From Alphaproteobacteria bacterium (lineage in GTDB: Bacteria; Pseudomonadota; Alphaproteobacteria; Rhizobiales; Devosiaceae), in NCBI GenBank assembly GCA_018820005.1, contig JAHJOS010000659.1:1-38994 (forward strand): a DNA stretch of 38,994 nucleotides, given 5' to 3'. A program made the position numbers and the translations under genes. Each line of letters opens with the position of its first letter. Position 1 is the stretch's first letter. Positions 38,595-38,994 of this stretch are shown in pieces. The notes under the pieces are model-generated. The model was not told the DNA's origin. It saw only the letters and a list, made by a program, of their open reading frames with translations, and did no database searches.

Positions 38595-38994
38595 CTAGAC
38601 GAGTGCCAGGATATCGACCATCTCTCGATCGCCACCCGGCTTCTTGAGCAGGTATTGCTGCAAGGTCCGGAATGCATCGGGAAGCTCAATGAACGGTGCG
38701 CCGTTACGAAGAGCACCAGGCTTACGCTGCACCACCGCCAGATAGTGACGCCAGTCGTAGATGGTCTGACCCGGCCGATCATGGGACCGATCTATGACGC
38801 GGCGGTGCTCGCAAACGATCTGGCCTTCTGCGGCGACCACGACACGATCCGGATAGACCCGGAGGCTCACCGGTCGATTGGCGAAGGATGCCGGAACGCT
38901 GTAGCGATTGCGCTCCAGATGCACGAGGCAGGTGGGCGTGACCCGCTTCGTATATTCGACGAACCCGTCGAACGGCCTGGAGAGCGCCATGAGA
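38595..38994 (-). pseudogene. istA: C-terminal part of IS21-family transposase IstA (cut by window edge)
   Basis: A frame open to the right edge contains RYSVPASFANRPVSLRVYP, VYDWRHYLAVVQRKPGALRNG-like sequence (here IYDWRHYL) and LLKKPGGDREMVDILALV, all strongly typical of the IstA C-terminal region after the DDE domain. It stops at TAG right after LALV, earlier than normal IstA, where the GGTCAG repeats begin. The 5' part lies outside the window. Truncated at its 3' end by rearrangement, so probably not functional. Confidence 0.85.

Noticed and set aside
1..38994. CRISPR arrays, tRNA or rRNA genes
   Set aside because: No regularly spaced direct repeats and no clover-leaf or ribosomal RNA sequence was noticed on reading either strand.

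Overview
The window looks like accessory DNA from an alphaproteobacterium of the Rhizobiales (Hyphomicrobiales) type. The reasons are the moderately high GC content, dense operons with ATGA/GTGA stop-start overlaps, many TRAP and CUT1 ABC transporter genes, abundant SDR, GntR and LacI genes, and an IS66 element of the rhizobial kind. The genus cannot be fixed from the sequence alone. Transposase fragments lie at both edges (IS3 at the left, IS21 at the right) and a complete IS66 element sits near the right end, as in a catabolic island or plasmid.

Region 1 (492-9829): a nine-gene minus-strand operon runs from a TRAP transporter (dctP, dctQ, dctM) through an ABM-fold protein, a metallo-beta-lactamase-fold lactonase, an OtnK-type kinase, an OtnC-type aldolase/decarboxylase and an isopropylmalate/tartrate dehydrogenase-like enzyme to a carboxymuconolactone-decarboxylase-like protein. 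It reads as uptake and breakdown of a small sugar acid or its lactone through a phosphorylated 3-oxo acid. Divergent from it are a Gfo/Idh/MocA oxidoreductase and a GntR/FCD regulator.

Region 2 (10057-22835): a LacI-type gene faces a long minus-strand array: an APH-fold kinase, a divergent enolase paralogue, an FAH-family hydrolase, an SDR, an IlvD/Edd dehydratase, a second SDR, then a GtsA-like sugar ABC transporter and a XylB-like aldose 1-dehydrogenase. The most economical reading is a non-phosphorylative sugar pathway: aldose to aldonate, to 2-keto-3-deoxyaldonate, to a diketo acid, to pyruvate plus glycerate. The kinase and the enolase paralogue would then carry glycerate to phosphoenolpyruvate. 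The enolase has changed residues at the substrate hydroxyl pocket. This kinase-enolase module is the strongest candidate in the window for an undescribed pathway. Twin LacI-type operators and a palindrome carrying -35 boxes for both directions lie between the kinase and the LacI gene.

Region 3 (23498-31916): an SDR, a LigF-like glutathione transferase, an aldehyde dehydrogenase and a second TRAP transporter form another minus-strand operon. A divergent GntR regulator and a tandem-domain OsmC-family protein follow on the plus strand. Three copies of a TTTGGGATCCCAAA-type operator lie in the divergent control region. The gene set resembles an aryl-ether (lignin dimer) cleavage set, but this is inference.

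Region 4 (32104-38994): a pair of exported proteins of unknown function (one propeller-like, one with SbsA/Big_5-like domains) lies opposite a LysR gene. The second is split by a 2982-bp IS66 element with an exact 8-bp target duplication. Removing the element and one duplication copy restores a 364-residue frame. The element carries a VOC (glyoxalase-fold) gene downstream of tnpC.
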